NCBI GenBank assembly: GCA_001931535.1
Contig: CP016211.1
Location: forward strand, 13,252,377-13,316,376
Direction: 5' to 3'
Length of the DNA: 64,000 nucleotides
Origin: Minicystis rosea
GTDB taxonomy: Bacteria; Myxococcota_A; Polyangia; Polyangiales; Polyangiaceae
Shown: in pieces, positions 53,237-61,754 of the stretch
How positions within the stretch are numbered: the stretch's first letter is position 1
How the letters are laid out: the number at the start of each line of letters is the position of its first letter
The notes under the pieces: model-generated
The model's database searches: none
What the model was told of the DNA's origin: nothing
The model's input: only the letters and a program-made list of their open reading frames with translations
Made by a program: the position numbers and the translations under genes

Positions 53237-55408
53237 TCAGGCGGGGATGCGGCTCGTGTCGCGATCCCAGTGGCGGACCACGGCGATGGCTTGCACGAGA
53301 TCGAGAATGAAGGGCTTGATGCCCTTTCCGCTCTCGACCGTGACGACGCCCTTGTCGCTCACGGGCTTTCCTTGCGCCGTGGCGTCCGCGATCTTCACGC
53401 CGGTGATGCTCGTGGCCTTCAAGACCTCGACGCCCTCGCCGGAGGCGCCGATGGGCTTGTGGTGTTTGTAGGCTTCGTTGATGAAGTGGAGCGCGAGCCC
53501 GAGCGCTTTCAGCGTATCGGCGCTGGCCTTGCCGCCGGGCACGTAGACCGCGTCGTAGAGCACGGAGGCGGTCGTCTGGAAGGACACCGGGGTCTTCTCC
53601 AAACCACCTTCGGCCGTCTTCACGGAGCCGACCCGCGGTCCCACGAGCTCGGGAACGGCACCGTCGGCGAGGAGCGCGGCCCGGACGCTCTGGAGCTCCG
53701 CACCGCTCACGCCGTCCGCCACGAGAATGGCAATCTTGCGGGTCTTGATGCTGTTCTTGACCGTGTTGGCCATGCTCACCGCGGGGGACCGCGCGACCGA
53801 GCGCTTGCCCGGAGCGGGCGTCGCCTGCGCCGGCACGGCGGGCGGCGGCGCCGCGGGCGGGGGCACGCCGATGCCTTCGGCGACGGCGCGCGCGAAATCG
53901 ATGTCGACCTTGGCAAAGCCCTCCACCATGCGTGCGCGCACGGCTTCGGTCTCGACCTTGCCGAGCTCGAAGCGGGCCGCGGCGATGAGGTGCTCCTTCT
54001 CCCACGGAGCGATGCTGTCCCAGAAGAGCTTGGCCTGGGTGTAGTGATCCGCGAAGCTCGGGCTGCGCATGCGGATGGTCTTGCCACTCACCTTCTCGGC
54101 GTAGTGCACGAAGCCACCCAGCTTCTCGGGCGCGGCCATGGGGCAACCACCCGCGAGCGAGTTGGGCGTGTAGGCGACTCGGCCCTTGAAGATGCGGTGT
54201 TGCATCAAGCCGTCACGGTTGTTGTTCTGCACCTGGGCCACCGCGCGGTTGATGGGCAGCTCGGTGAAATTGGGCCCGCCCAAGCGGAGGAGCTGCGTGT
54301 CGAGGTACGAGAAATTGCGCACCTGGAGCAGCGGATCGTCGGTGAAATCGATGCCGGACACGACGTTCTGCGTGCAGAAGGCCACCTGCTCCGTCTCGGC
54401 GAAGAAGTTGTCCGGGTTCCGGTTCAAAACCATCTTGCCCACGCGGCGCACGGGGACGAGCTCTTCGGGCACGATCTTGGTTGGATCGAGCAAATCGAAG
54501 GCGAAGGCGTGCTCGTCCTTCTCCTCGATGATCTGGAGACCGAGCTCGTATTCGGGATAGTTGCCGGACGCGATCGCGTCCCAGAGATCGCGGCGGTTGA
54601 AGTCGGGGTCCTTGCCGTAGATCTTCTGGGCTTCGTCCCAAACCAGCGAGTGGACGCCGAGGAGCGGCTTCCAATGGAACTTGACGAAGTGCGCTTCACC
54701 CTTGGCGTTGACGAGCCGGAAGGTGTGGACGCCGAAGCCCTCCATCATGCGATAGCTGCGGGGAATGGCGCGATCGGAGAGGACCCACATGAGCATGTGG
54801 GTGATCTCCGGCACCAGCGAGGCGAAGTCCCAGAAGGTGTCGTGGGCCGAGGCGGCCTGAGGGATCTCGCGATCCGGCTCCGGCTTCACCGAATGGATGA
54901 TGTCGGGGAACTTGATGCCATCTTGAATGAAGAAGACGGGGATGTTGTTGCCGACGAGATCGTAATTGCCCTCTTCGGTGTAGAACTTGGTGGCGAATCC
55001 CCGCACGTCACGAGGCGTGTCCGACGAGCCGCGTGAGCCTACGACGGTCGAGAAGCGCACGAAGACGGGCGTCTTGACCGACGGGTCTTGGAGGAACTTG
55101 GCCCTGGTGAGATCGGCGAGCGACTCGTAGACCTGGAAGTAGCCGTGCGCGCCCGATCCCCGCGCGTGCACGACGCGCTCCGGAATGCGCTCGTGATCGA
55201 AGTGCGTGATCTTCTCGCGAAGATGGAAGTCCTCGAGCAGCGTGGGGCCGCGATCACCCACCTTGAGCGAGTTGTCCGTGTCCTCGACCCGGACACCCTG
55301 CTCCGTCGTGAGGTAACCCTTTTGCTCCGTGTCCACGCGGTTCCGTTCCAGATCCGCGTCCTTGCTCTTCTCGTCGTCCCGCTCCGGTTGTGCTTTCTTT
55401 TCGCTCAT
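53237..55408 (-). CDS. katE: Large-subunit monofunctional catalase (HPII type)
   Basis: 723 residues, the large clade 2 size. Catalase core at ~50-500: FDHERIPERVVHARGSGAHG (distal His), FVRFSTVVGSRGSSDTPRDV, GNYDLVGNNIPVFFIQDGIK (distal Asn) and YLDTQLLRLGGPNF (proximal haem Tyr is in this helix, within the R-x-x-x-Y-type region). A Pro/Ala-rich linker (GVPPPAAPPPAVPAQATPAP) follows, then a DJ-1/PfpI-like C-domain (KIAILVADGVSGAELQSVRA, YVPGGKASADTLKALG). It removes hydrogen peroxide in stress or stationary phase; HPII proteins carry haem d. Monocistronic and divergent from the DUF3500 gene. Confidence 0.95.
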   Translation of the reverse strand: MSEKKAQPERDDEKSKDADLERNRVDTEQKGYLTTEQGVRVEDTDNSLKVGDRGPTLLEDFHLREKITHFDHERIPERVVHARGSGAHGYFQVYESLADLTRAKFLQDPSVKTPVFVRFSTVVGSRGSSDTPRDVRGFATKFYTEEGNYDLVGNNIPVFFIQDGIKFPDIIHSVKPEPDREIPQAASAHDTFWDFASLVPEITHMLMWVLSDRAIPRSYRMMEGFGVHTFRLVNAKGEAHFVKFHWKPLLGVHSLVWDEAQKIYGKDPDFNRRDLWDAIASGNYPEYELGLQIIEEKDEHAFAFDLLDPTKIVPEELVPVRRVGKMVLNRNPDNFFAETEQVAFCTQNVVSGIDFTDDPLLQVRNFSYLDTQLLRLGGPNFTELPINRAVAQVQNNNRDGLMQHRIFKGRVAYTPNSLAGGCPMAAPEKLGGFVHYAEKVSGKTIRMRSPSFADHYTQAKLFWDSIAPWEKEHLIAAARFELGKVETEAVRARMVEGFAKVDIDFARAVAEGIGVPPPAAPPPAVPAQATPAPGKRSVARSPAVSMANTVKNSIKTRKIAILVADGVSGAELQSVRAALLADGAVPELVGPRVGSVKTAEGGLEKTPVSFQTTASVLYDAVYVPGGKASADTLKALGLALHFINEAYKHHKPIGASGEGVEVLKATSITGVKIADATAQGKPVSDKGVVTVESGKGIKPFILDLVQAIAVVRHWDRDTSRIPA

Positions 55409-55630
55409 TCCGCCCTCCCCATTCGAGCGTGCGGGTTTCGCCCGCCGCTCGGCGGCTTCGTGTCAGCGGTCGTCCCAAGGGCAACACGTGAGCCCGCTCG
55501 ACTGGAGGGTATGTCCCGATGGCCGTCCACTGGTGAGGCGCAAACCTTCCTCGCGCAGCCAAATGGAGAATGTGTGCGCGCGGTGTCGGGTCGTCTTGCG
55601 ATGATCGCGTGAGCACCCGAGATCGCCGTC

Positions 55631-56683
55631 ATGAAGATGGGCCCCGCCCCGTATCGGGCTCCTGCCGTGGCGAGACGGATGGTCGACGCCGCGTTGCACC
55701 TCTTGTCGATCCTGGATCCGCCTCGTCGCGCGGCGGTGCGTTTCGCGTTCACCGATCAGGAGCGATATCGGTGGAACTATCGACCGGATGGTTTCGTGTG
55801 GGAGGAGCGAACTTTCTGGCACGAAGGCTTGCGCCTCGTGAACATGACGGAGACCCAGCAGCACGCGGCGTTTGCCCTGTTGGCGTCGGGGCTCGGCGTT
55901 GACGGCGGCCCGAAGGCGCGCGCCATCATGATGCTCGAACGTCATCTGCGAGAAGCGGAGCGCGTCGGCTCGTGGGCTCCGCATTTCGTGCGCGACCCCG
56001 AGCTCTATGCCTTTGCCATCTTCGGCGATCCGGGCGGTGACGAGCCTTGGGCGTGGCGTGTCGGCGGGCATCATCTGGGCGTGCATTTCACCCTCGTCGA
56101 CGGGGATCGCATCGCGCCGACACCCTTGTTCTTCGGCGCCAATCCCGCCGAGGTCCGGCATGGATCGAGCCGTGGTCTACGCACGTTGCCCGAAGAGGAG
56201 GAGCACGCCCGCGAGCTCCTGCGATGCCTCGGCCCACGCAACAAGGCTCGTGCGCTGGTGAGCGATGTCGCGCCCGGCGACATCGTCACCGATGCTTACC
56301 GCGACGCGAGCCCCGCCGTGCTCCCGGAAGGAGTGCCCTTCGGCGCGCTGACGGCGAAGGAGCGAGATCGGTTGATCCGGCTCGTGCGTTTGTACGTGGA
56401 TCGGACGGCCGACGAGATTGCCACCCTCGAATGGCGCAAGATCGAGGACGCCGGTCTCGAATCCATCACCTTCGCCTGGGCCGGCGGGGAGGCTCCGGGC
56501 GAAGGGCATTATTACTGCGTCAAAGGCCCGACCTTCGCCATCGAGTACGACAACACCCAAGACGGGGCCAACCACGCTCACTCGGTGTGGCGCAGCTTCA
56601 CGGGCGATTGGGGCGAAGACCTCTTGGCCCAGCACTACCGGGAAGCCCACCAGGCATCGGTCCGGGCTGCCAAGAAGCGTTGA
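55631..56683 (+). CDS. DUF3500 domain protein
   Basis: 350 residues from ATG 55631. Typical DUF3500 segments: RRMVDAALHLLSILDPPRRA, RWNYRPDGFVWEERTFWHEG, WAWRVGGHHLGVHFTLVDGD, PTPLFFGANPAEVRHGSSRG and IEYDNTQDGANHAHSVWRSF. The biochemical role of the family is unknown. Homologues elsewhere carry an export signal; here the N-terminus (MKMGPAPYRAPAVARRM) has none, so a cytoplasmic location is likely. Divergent from katE. Confidence 0.8.
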   Translation: MKMGPAPYRAPAVARRMVDAALHLLSILDPPRRAAVRFAFTDQERYRWNYRPDGFVWEERTFWHEGLRLVNMTETQQHAAFALLASGLGVDGGPKARAIMMLERHLREAERVGSWAPHFVRDPELYAFAIFGDPGGDEPWAWRVGGHHLGVHFTLVDGDRIAPTPLFFGANPAEVRHGSSRGLRTLPEEEEHARELLRCLGPRNKARALVSDVAPGDIVTDAYRDASPAVLPEGVPFGALTAKERDRLIRLVRLYVDRTADEIATLEWRKIEDAGLESITFAWAGGEAPGEGHYYCVKGPTFAIEYDNTQDGANHAHSVWRSFTGDWGEDLLAQHYREAHQASVRAAKKR

Positions 56684-56773
56684 GCGGGGATGCGCTTGGG
56701 AAGTGACACGATCGTTCCAGGACGTGCGATTCCCATTCCTACGAAAAGCGTGCCGACATCATTCGGCAAGGCC

Positions 56774-57763
56774 TCACAAGCCGGACTCGACAATCCGAGG
56801 TGCGCCCGGCGAGCCCCCGGCAGTGATCAGATCGTAGATGATCGGTCGGTGATCGATGTGCCAACCGGCAATCTCGCTCGTCGCACCGGCGACGACCTTG
56901 AACTGTTTGTCAAGGGCGCCTTTGACGTCGGCATACACCGAGTCCGTCTCTGCAGATGGTTTCAAGACCAGCGTGCCGATTCCAGCGACGGAGCTCTCCT
57001 TGGTGTCCACGAGCACGGACGTTTTCGGCGTGGATGGCCATTTGGGCAGGTATAGGGACGAATTCAGGAGATCGATGTCTCTATGGAAGTTGGTCTCGGC
57101 ACGTGCGACCACGCCACAGGTGATCATGAAGTCGATGACGCCTCCCGACTTCTGCGTGATGTCCCACTTGGGGTCGCGGCTTTGGATCGAATAGAAATAC
57201 GTGGAGGTTCGCTTCAAGCGCCGCGCGGTGTCGATCTCCTCGTAGACCTCGTCGACGTGCATCATGAACGGAGAGAACTGCGCATTGAAGTCACCGACCG
57301 CGAAGCCCTGATAGTGTCCGCGGCTTCTACGGCACTGGTCGCGGAAGTAGTCGCAGATCTCCGCCACCGTCACGCGCCCGAGCGGCCCGCCGCTGCTCGG
57401 CGCGTGAGCGATGATGACCTCGACCCCGGAAACGTTGGCGGTGAGGATGGGCCGAGCCAGCTTGACAGGCCCTTTGCTGGTCATCAGCGTCGTGTGGAGC
57501 GGCGTTAGCTTGCCATGGATCTCGTGTATCGTTGCTCGCACCCCCAGCGCGAGCCCCTTCGGCGTGTCCTTCTCGTCTTTGTCCTGAATGAGGTGCTCTT
57601 GAAAACGGTAGTTGGGAAACTCCTCGTACGGGAACTTGAGCCCGACTTCCGCGAAGCAAATGATGTCGGGTTTGACAAGCTCGATGGCCTTCTTGACCAC
57701 ATCCAACTTGACGTTGCCCTTCGCCGTCCCCTGAATGTTCCAAAAGAGTACTTGCCAGGCCAT
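56774..57763 (-). CDS. Endonuclease/exonuclease/phosphatase-family protein
   Basis: 329 residues from ATG 57763 (MAWQVLFWNIQGTAKGNVKL). The EEP fold is shown by the first-strand Asn (FWNIQG), VKPDIICFAEVGLKFPYEEF (metal Glu), VEVIIAHAPSSGGPLGRVTV (His-x-Pro-type strand), FAVGDFNAQFSPF (GDFN) and the terminal WHIDHRPIIYDL (DHRP, the catalytic Asp-His pair). The EEP superfamily includes DNases, phosphodiesterases and toxins such as CdtB; the substrate cannot be told. There is no signal peptide. Base composition is slightly lower in GC than the neighbours, which suggests more recent acquisition. Confidence 0.8.
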   Translation of the reverse strand: MAWQVLFWNIQGTAKGNVKLDVVKKAIELVKPDIICFAEVGLKFPYEEFPNYRFQEHLIQDKDEKDTPKGLALGVRATIHEIHGKLTPLHTTLMTSKGPVKLARPILTANVSGVEVIIAHAPSSGGPLGRVTVAEICDYFRDQCRRSRGHYQGFAVGDFNAQFSPFMMHVDEVYEEIDTARRLKRTSTYFYSIQSRDPKWDITQKSGGVIDFMITCGVVARAETNFHRDIDLLNSSLYLPKWPSTPKTSVLVDTKESSVAGIGTLVLKPSAETDSVYADVKGALDKQFKVVAGATSEIAGWHIDHRPIIYDLITAGGSPGAPRIVESGL

Positions 57764-58056
57764 TTTAGCTCCGTGAGTCGCGTGAAGCACGGTATCGTGC
57801 CGTCCAGGCTCGGTCAAGCGGCAGACTGGTGCGGTCTCCGCCCAACTACCATGAGCGCGACACAGAAAGATGCATTGTCGAAGATGGCTTCGACAGGGCC
57901 TCTGCGTCGATCGTGGAGCGAGTGCATCGAAGGTGCCAGGCCACGCCAGGCGTCGATCTCGGGTGATCCGGCTTCCGTTTGGCCCACGTCAGAGCGCTTC
58001 GAGGGCGCAAATGGCGCCTTCCGCGTCGATCCGCGGAGACGTGATGATCGCTCGGC

Positions 58057-58482
58057 TCATCCACGCTTTCGCTTCGGCGGCGCCTCGACCGTGTCGAGCG
58101 CGCCGCCCAGCGATGCGAGGATGGGGCAGTCGCCGTGCGGCTCCCCGCGCTCGAGCAGCGTGTGGATGGCCTTCTGCATCCGGCGCAGATCTTTGATCCG
58201 CGCATCGAGGTCGGCGAGCTTCGCTTCCGCGGCCGGCCGGATTTGCTCGGCGCGAAGCTGTCCGCGCGCGTCGGAGGCCGCGAGGAACGAGCGGATCTCC
58301 GCGAGCGTGAAGCCGAGCTCCTGCGCGCGCCGGATGAAGCGGAGCCGCTGCACGATGGAGGCGGGTAGATCGCGATATCCGCTCTCCGTCCGCGCGGCCT
58401 TCGGCAAGAGGCCTTGGGCCTCGTAAAAGCGTACCGTCACCACGCGCACGCCCGCGCGCCGCGCCGCTTCACCGATGCGCAT
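58057..58482 (-). CDS. MerR-family metal-responsive regulator
   Basis: 141 residues. The MerR winged helix MRIGEAARRAGVRVVTVRFY, EAQGLLPKAARTESGYRDLP is followed by FIRRAQELGFTLAEIRSFLA and a dimerisation coiled coil (AEAKLADLDARIKDLRRMQK). The effector loop near the end has a single Cys in HGDCPILASL; a second Cys at the ZntR/CadR position is not present, so the metal specificity is unclear. It is the second gene of a pair, 9 nt after the membrane-protein gene, and the operator upstream of that gene fits MerR control. Confidence 0.88.
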   Translation of the reverse strand: MRIGEAARRAGVRVVTVRFYEAQGLLPKAARTESGYRDLPASIVQRLRFIRRAQELGFTLAEIRSFLAASDARGQLRAEQIRPAAEAKLADLDARIKDLRRMQKAIHTLLERGEPHGDCPILASLGGALDTVEAPPKRKRG

Positions 58483-58491
58483 GAGATCCTC

Positions 58492-58923
58492 TCACGTTGC
58501 TGCGCGTGCTTGCCCCGGCGCACGTGCGACCCGCGCCCAGCCGGCGAGCTGCGCGATCCCGAACGTGATCTCGGGAACGAGGAACAGAGTGAGCAGCCGC
58601 GTCTCGCCCGACGCGAGCGCGAGCAGCATCCACACCGAGAAGGCGACGCGGCCCATCCCATCCACGAGGCCATGCTCGATGCGCGGGCGAACGAGACGGA
58701 GCAGGGCCCACATCACGACGACGGTGCCGAAGAGGCTGACGAAGAAGAGGGGCAGTGGCTCGAAGGCCGGAGGCGGCGTGCCGCCGGCACCGAGGGCGCC
58801 GTGGACGCGCGAGAGCTGCGTGAGCGCGAAGCGCGCGGTCCACGGCGTGGCGAAGGCGGCGGTGACGAGGAGATCGTAGAGGGCGCTGAGCCATACGAGA
58901 CGAAGGTATCGCGAGAGGGGCAT
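58492..58923 (-). CDS. Small four-segment membrane protein, MerR-controlled
   Basis: 143 residues from ATG 58923. Hydrophobic segments: YLRLVWLSALYDLLVTAAFA, LPLFFVSLFGTVVVMWALLR, RVAFSVWMLLALASGETRLL and TLFLVPEITFGIAQLAGWAR. No metal-binding His/Cys cluster is seen. It resembles small DoxX-like or DUF-type inner-membrane proteins, without firm assignment. It is translated first from a MerR-type promoter, only about 9 nt from the -10, so the message is almost leaderless, and is co-transcribed with the MerR gene. It may export or exclude the inducer. Confidence 0.7.
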   Translation of the reverse strand: MPLSRYLRLVWLSALYDLLVTAAFATPWTARFALTQLSRVHGALGAGGTPPPAFEPLPLFFVSLFGTVVVMWALLRLVRPRIEHGLVDGMGRVAFSVWMLLALASGETRLLTLFLVPEITFGIAQLAGWARVARAPGQARAAT

Positions 58924-58931
58924 GCACGAGA

Positions 58932-58962
58932 GGGTGGACCCTCTACCTTGGTGGAGGGTCAA
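58932..58962 (-). promoter_or_regulatory. MerR-type promoter and operator
   Basis: On the minus strand: -35 TTGACC (58962-58957), a 19-bp spacer and a weak -10 CCACCC (58937-58932). A perfect dyad GACCCTC-N10-GAGGGTC (58960-58937) spans the spacer. The long 19-bp spacer with a centred dyad is the hallmark of promoters that MerR proteins activate by twisting DNA. The start codon of the membrane protein is at 58923. Confidence 0.7.
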
Positions 58963-59162
58963 GGGGACAATCGGCTGCCTGCCGAACGTAGATTGTGGGC
59001 TTGATTGCAGTCGCTTGGCCCCGTGGATGGACTCGCGAGGATGCATGTCGCTCGCGGCTGATGGGGGACTGACGATGACGCTCGAGCGATTGAGCGCGAA
59101 CGCCGAGGCCGGCGCCGTCTCGCATGCTTGGAGAGCGCGCGCTCGGCGGAGAAGCCGAGATG

Positions 59163-61643
59163 CTAAGGCTTCGGTGCGGCCGGCGTAGGTGCGTCCATCG
59201 CGCAGCGGAAGCCGATGGCCACGTGGGCCACGCTCGGGGGCATGGAGATGCGGGAGGTGGCTTTGAGCTTGTCGTCGCCGTCGATGAAGCTGCCGCCGCG
59301 GACGACGCGGGTCGGGGAGGCGGGGTTGCCTTTGGGATCGGCGCCGCCGGCGGGCTTCTCGGCGTAACCGTCGCTCACCCATTCGCTGACGTCGCCGCCG
59401 AGATCGTGAATGCCTTCGGGCGTGCGGTCGGCGACGTGCAGGCCGCCGGCGCAGGTGGTGACTTCGCGGCCGCGCTCCAGACAACCACCGTTCTTGTCGT
59501 AGCAGGCGCGCCCGCACTCCGGCGCGTCGTTGCCCCAAGGGTAGGGGCGAGCCTCGCTGCCGCGCGCGGCGAGCTCCCACTCGGCCTCGGTGGGGAGGCG
59601 CTTGCCGGCCCAGCGACAGTAGGCCTCGGCGCTGGCAAAATCGACGCAGTTGATGGGGTGATCGCCGGCGCCGCGCGGGGCGTTGCAGCGGCGTGACCAG
59701 CGCTCGGCGTAGTCGTCGGGCGGGGTCGTCGCGTCGGGCGCAGATTCGGTATCAGGCGGCGCCCAAGGGTTGATGAAGCCGGGTGGCAAGGCCACGTGAT
59801 CGGCGGCGCCGCACATGCGTTTGGCGGTGCAACCCTCGTAGGCGCGGACGCTGACCTCGGTGCGATCGAGGTAGAAGCCGCGGGTGACGCTGATTTCACG
59901 GGCCGCGTCGCCTTCGCCGGTCTTCAGGATGCCGGGCGCGACATAGACCATGTCCGAGGGCGGAGGGCCCGGATCGACGAGCGGCGCGGCGGCGTCGACG
60001 CTGGTCGCTGCGGTCGCCGAGGCGGGGGCCGTGGGCGCGGCGGCGTCGGGAGGGCCGGCGTCGTTGCGGCGGACCGGCGGGCCGGCCTTCTTGCCGAGAG
60101 GGGAGGCGCTGGCGACGGGCTTGGTCCCAGGCTCGGGCGCGGTGCCGAGGATCACGGCCGCAGCCGCGATGGACGCGACGAGGATACCGCCGATGATCCA
60201 AGGGCCGCGCGAGCCCCGCTTTTCCGGAGCGACCAAAGCACCCTTCGGCTGGACGGCGAGGCTCGCAGGGGTGGGATTGGCCTTCTCCGGACTACCATTC
60301 TGCGCGTCGGGACTACCATTCTGCGCCTGCGCCGCCCCGGGCTTGCTCATGGGCAAATGGTGGCGCTGGAAGAAGGGGGTCTCCGACATCGGATCGAGGG
60401 CGGGCTTGGGCGGCGCGCCGGGGGACGCGGCCGTCGCCGATGGATCCGATTTCGCAGGAGCTTGGGCGTCGCCTCCGGGCTTCACCACCACCGAGGCGGG
60501 CAGCGAGATGCCCGCGGCCTCGATGGGGCGGGTGGCTTCGAGACCGCCCGCGGCGGCGTCTTTGCGTGTGGCTTCGCGCGTCTCCGGGAGGGCGCCGTGC
60601 GGCCGCACGGTGGGCGCCTCGGCTTTGCCCATGGGCTCCGTGGGCGCGGGGCCGGGCGGGGACAGGCGCGGTGACGAGAGGCGTTGAATCGCCGACGGTG
60701 CCATGCCGGCGGCGTCGAGCAGCGCGTCCCACATTTCTCCGGCGTCGGTCCAACGGGCTTTGGGCTCGACGGCGAGGGCCTTGTCGAGCACGCGCTCCAC
60801 CGCGTCGGGCACGTCGGCGCCGCGTGCGCGGGGTGTGGGGCGCAGCGTGGGATCGGCCGCGGCGATGTAGAGCTGGGTGGGATCGTCGCCTTCGAGCGCC
60901 TTCGTCCCCGTGAGCAACTCGACGAGGATGAGGGCGAGCGCGAACACGTCCGTCCACGGGCCGGTGGCGCCGCGCTGCTTGTTGAACTGCTCCGGCGCGC
61001 CGTAGCGAGGCGTGAACGCGGCCGGCGTGGCCCGCGTGGCGTCGAGCGCGGAGGTGAACGTGGTGTAGTCGGTGAGGACCTTGGCGATGCCGAAATCGAG
61101 GACTTTCAGCGTGCGGTTCTCACCGACCTTGGTGACGAAGAGGTTCTGCGGCTTGACGTCGCGGTGCGCGACCTTGAGCCCGTGCGCCACGCCGAGCGCG
61201 CGCGCGGCCGGCTCCAGCAAGCGAATGGCGTCGGCCAGCGAAAAGGGGCCTTCGCCGCGCGCGAGCCGCTTTTGCACGTGGTCGGCGAGCGTCTCGCCGT
61301 CGAGCCACTCCATCACGAGATAAGGCACCCACATGCCCGCGGGCGTGGTCACCGCGCCGACGTCGAGGGCCTGCACGATGCCGGGCGTGGCCTTGGAGAG
61401 GCGATGGAGCAGGCGGCCTTCGTCGCGGAGCTGCTCGAGGAAGCCGTCGCGCTGCTTGTCGGCGAGCGCGTGCGGCAGCTTCAGGCATTTGATGGCGATG
61501 AGCTCGCCGAAGCCGAGGTGCACGCCGCGGTACACGACGCCGAAGCCGCCGTCTCCGATCACGGAGGCGATCCGGTACTTCCCCTCGATCGTGCTCCCGC
61601 ACAGCTGAAAGGGGTCCCGCGCTTCGTCGTCGATCTCCGGCAT
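59163..61643 (-). CDS. Ser/Thr protein kinase with C-terminal FGE-sulfatase-like domain
   Basis: 826 residues. The Hanks kinase domain (~20-290) is complete: IGDGGFGVVYRGVHL (P-loop), IAIKCLKL (Lys), VAHRDVKPQNLFV (HRD), LKVLDFGIAKVL (DFG) and YGAPEQF (APE). A ~180-residue Pro/Ala linker precedes the membrane helix GPWIIGGILVASIAAAAVIL. The C-terminal ~240 residues (SVTRGFYLDRTEVSVRAYEG, AEAYCRWAGKRLPTEAEWEL, YPWGNDAPECGRACYDKNGG, GIHDLGGDVSEWVSDGY) are a formylglycine-generating-enzyme-like fold outside the membrane, probably a sensor because active-site residues of true FGE are not confirmed. This kinase-TM-FGE layout is typical of myxobacteria. Confidence 0.92.
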   Translation of the reverse strand: MPEIDDEARDPFQLCGSTIEGKYRIASVIGDGGFGVVYRGVHLGFGELIAIKCLKLPHALADKQRDGFLEQLRDEGRLLHRLSKATPGIVQALDVGAVTTPAGMWVPYLVMEWLDGETLADHVQKRLARGEGPFSLADAIRLLEPAARALGVAHGLKVAHRDVKPQNLFVTKVGENRTLKVLDFGIAKVLTDYTTFTSALDATRATPAAFTPRYGAPEQFNKQRGATGPWTDVFALALILVELLTGTKALEGDDPTQLYIAAADPTLRPTPRARGADVPDAVERVLDKALAVEPKARWTDAGEMWDALLDAAGMAPSAIQRLSSPRLSPPGPAPTEPMGKAEAPTVRPHGALPETREATRKDAAAGGLEATRPIEAAGISLPASVVVKPGGDAQAPAKSDPSATAASPGAPPKPALDPMSETPFFQRHHLPMSKPGAAQAQNGSPDAQNGSPEKANPTPASLAVQPKGALVAPEKRGSRGPWIIGGILVASIAAAAVILGTAPEPGTKPVASASPLGKKAGPPVRRNDAGPPDAAAPTAPASATAATSVDAAAPLVDPGPPPSDMVYVAPGILKTGEGDAAREISVTRGFYLDRTEVSVRAYEGCTAKRMCGAADHVALPPGFINPWAPPDTESAPDATTPPDDYAERWSRRCNAPRGAGDHPINCVDFASAEAYCRWAGKRLPTEAEWELAARGSEARPYPWGNDAPECGRACYDKNGGCLERGREVTTCAGGLHVADRTPEGIHDLGGDVSEWVSDGYAEKPAGGADPKGNPASPTRVVRGGSFIDGDDKLKATSRISMPPSVAHVAIGFRCAMDAPTPAAPKP

Positions 61644-61754
61644 GACGGCGACACGCTCCTAGCGCGGTGGGCCCGAAACCGCAATTCGTGCCGGCCGTTC
61701 TCGGGCATTGCGCTTCTATCCAAGCTCGGGCGGGACGGGATACGCTGCCGCGCC

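Noticed and set aside
57764..58056. Gene between the EEP protein and the MerR gene
   Set aside because: A 119-codon minus frame overlaps the MerR gene's end and has no motif or plausible start.
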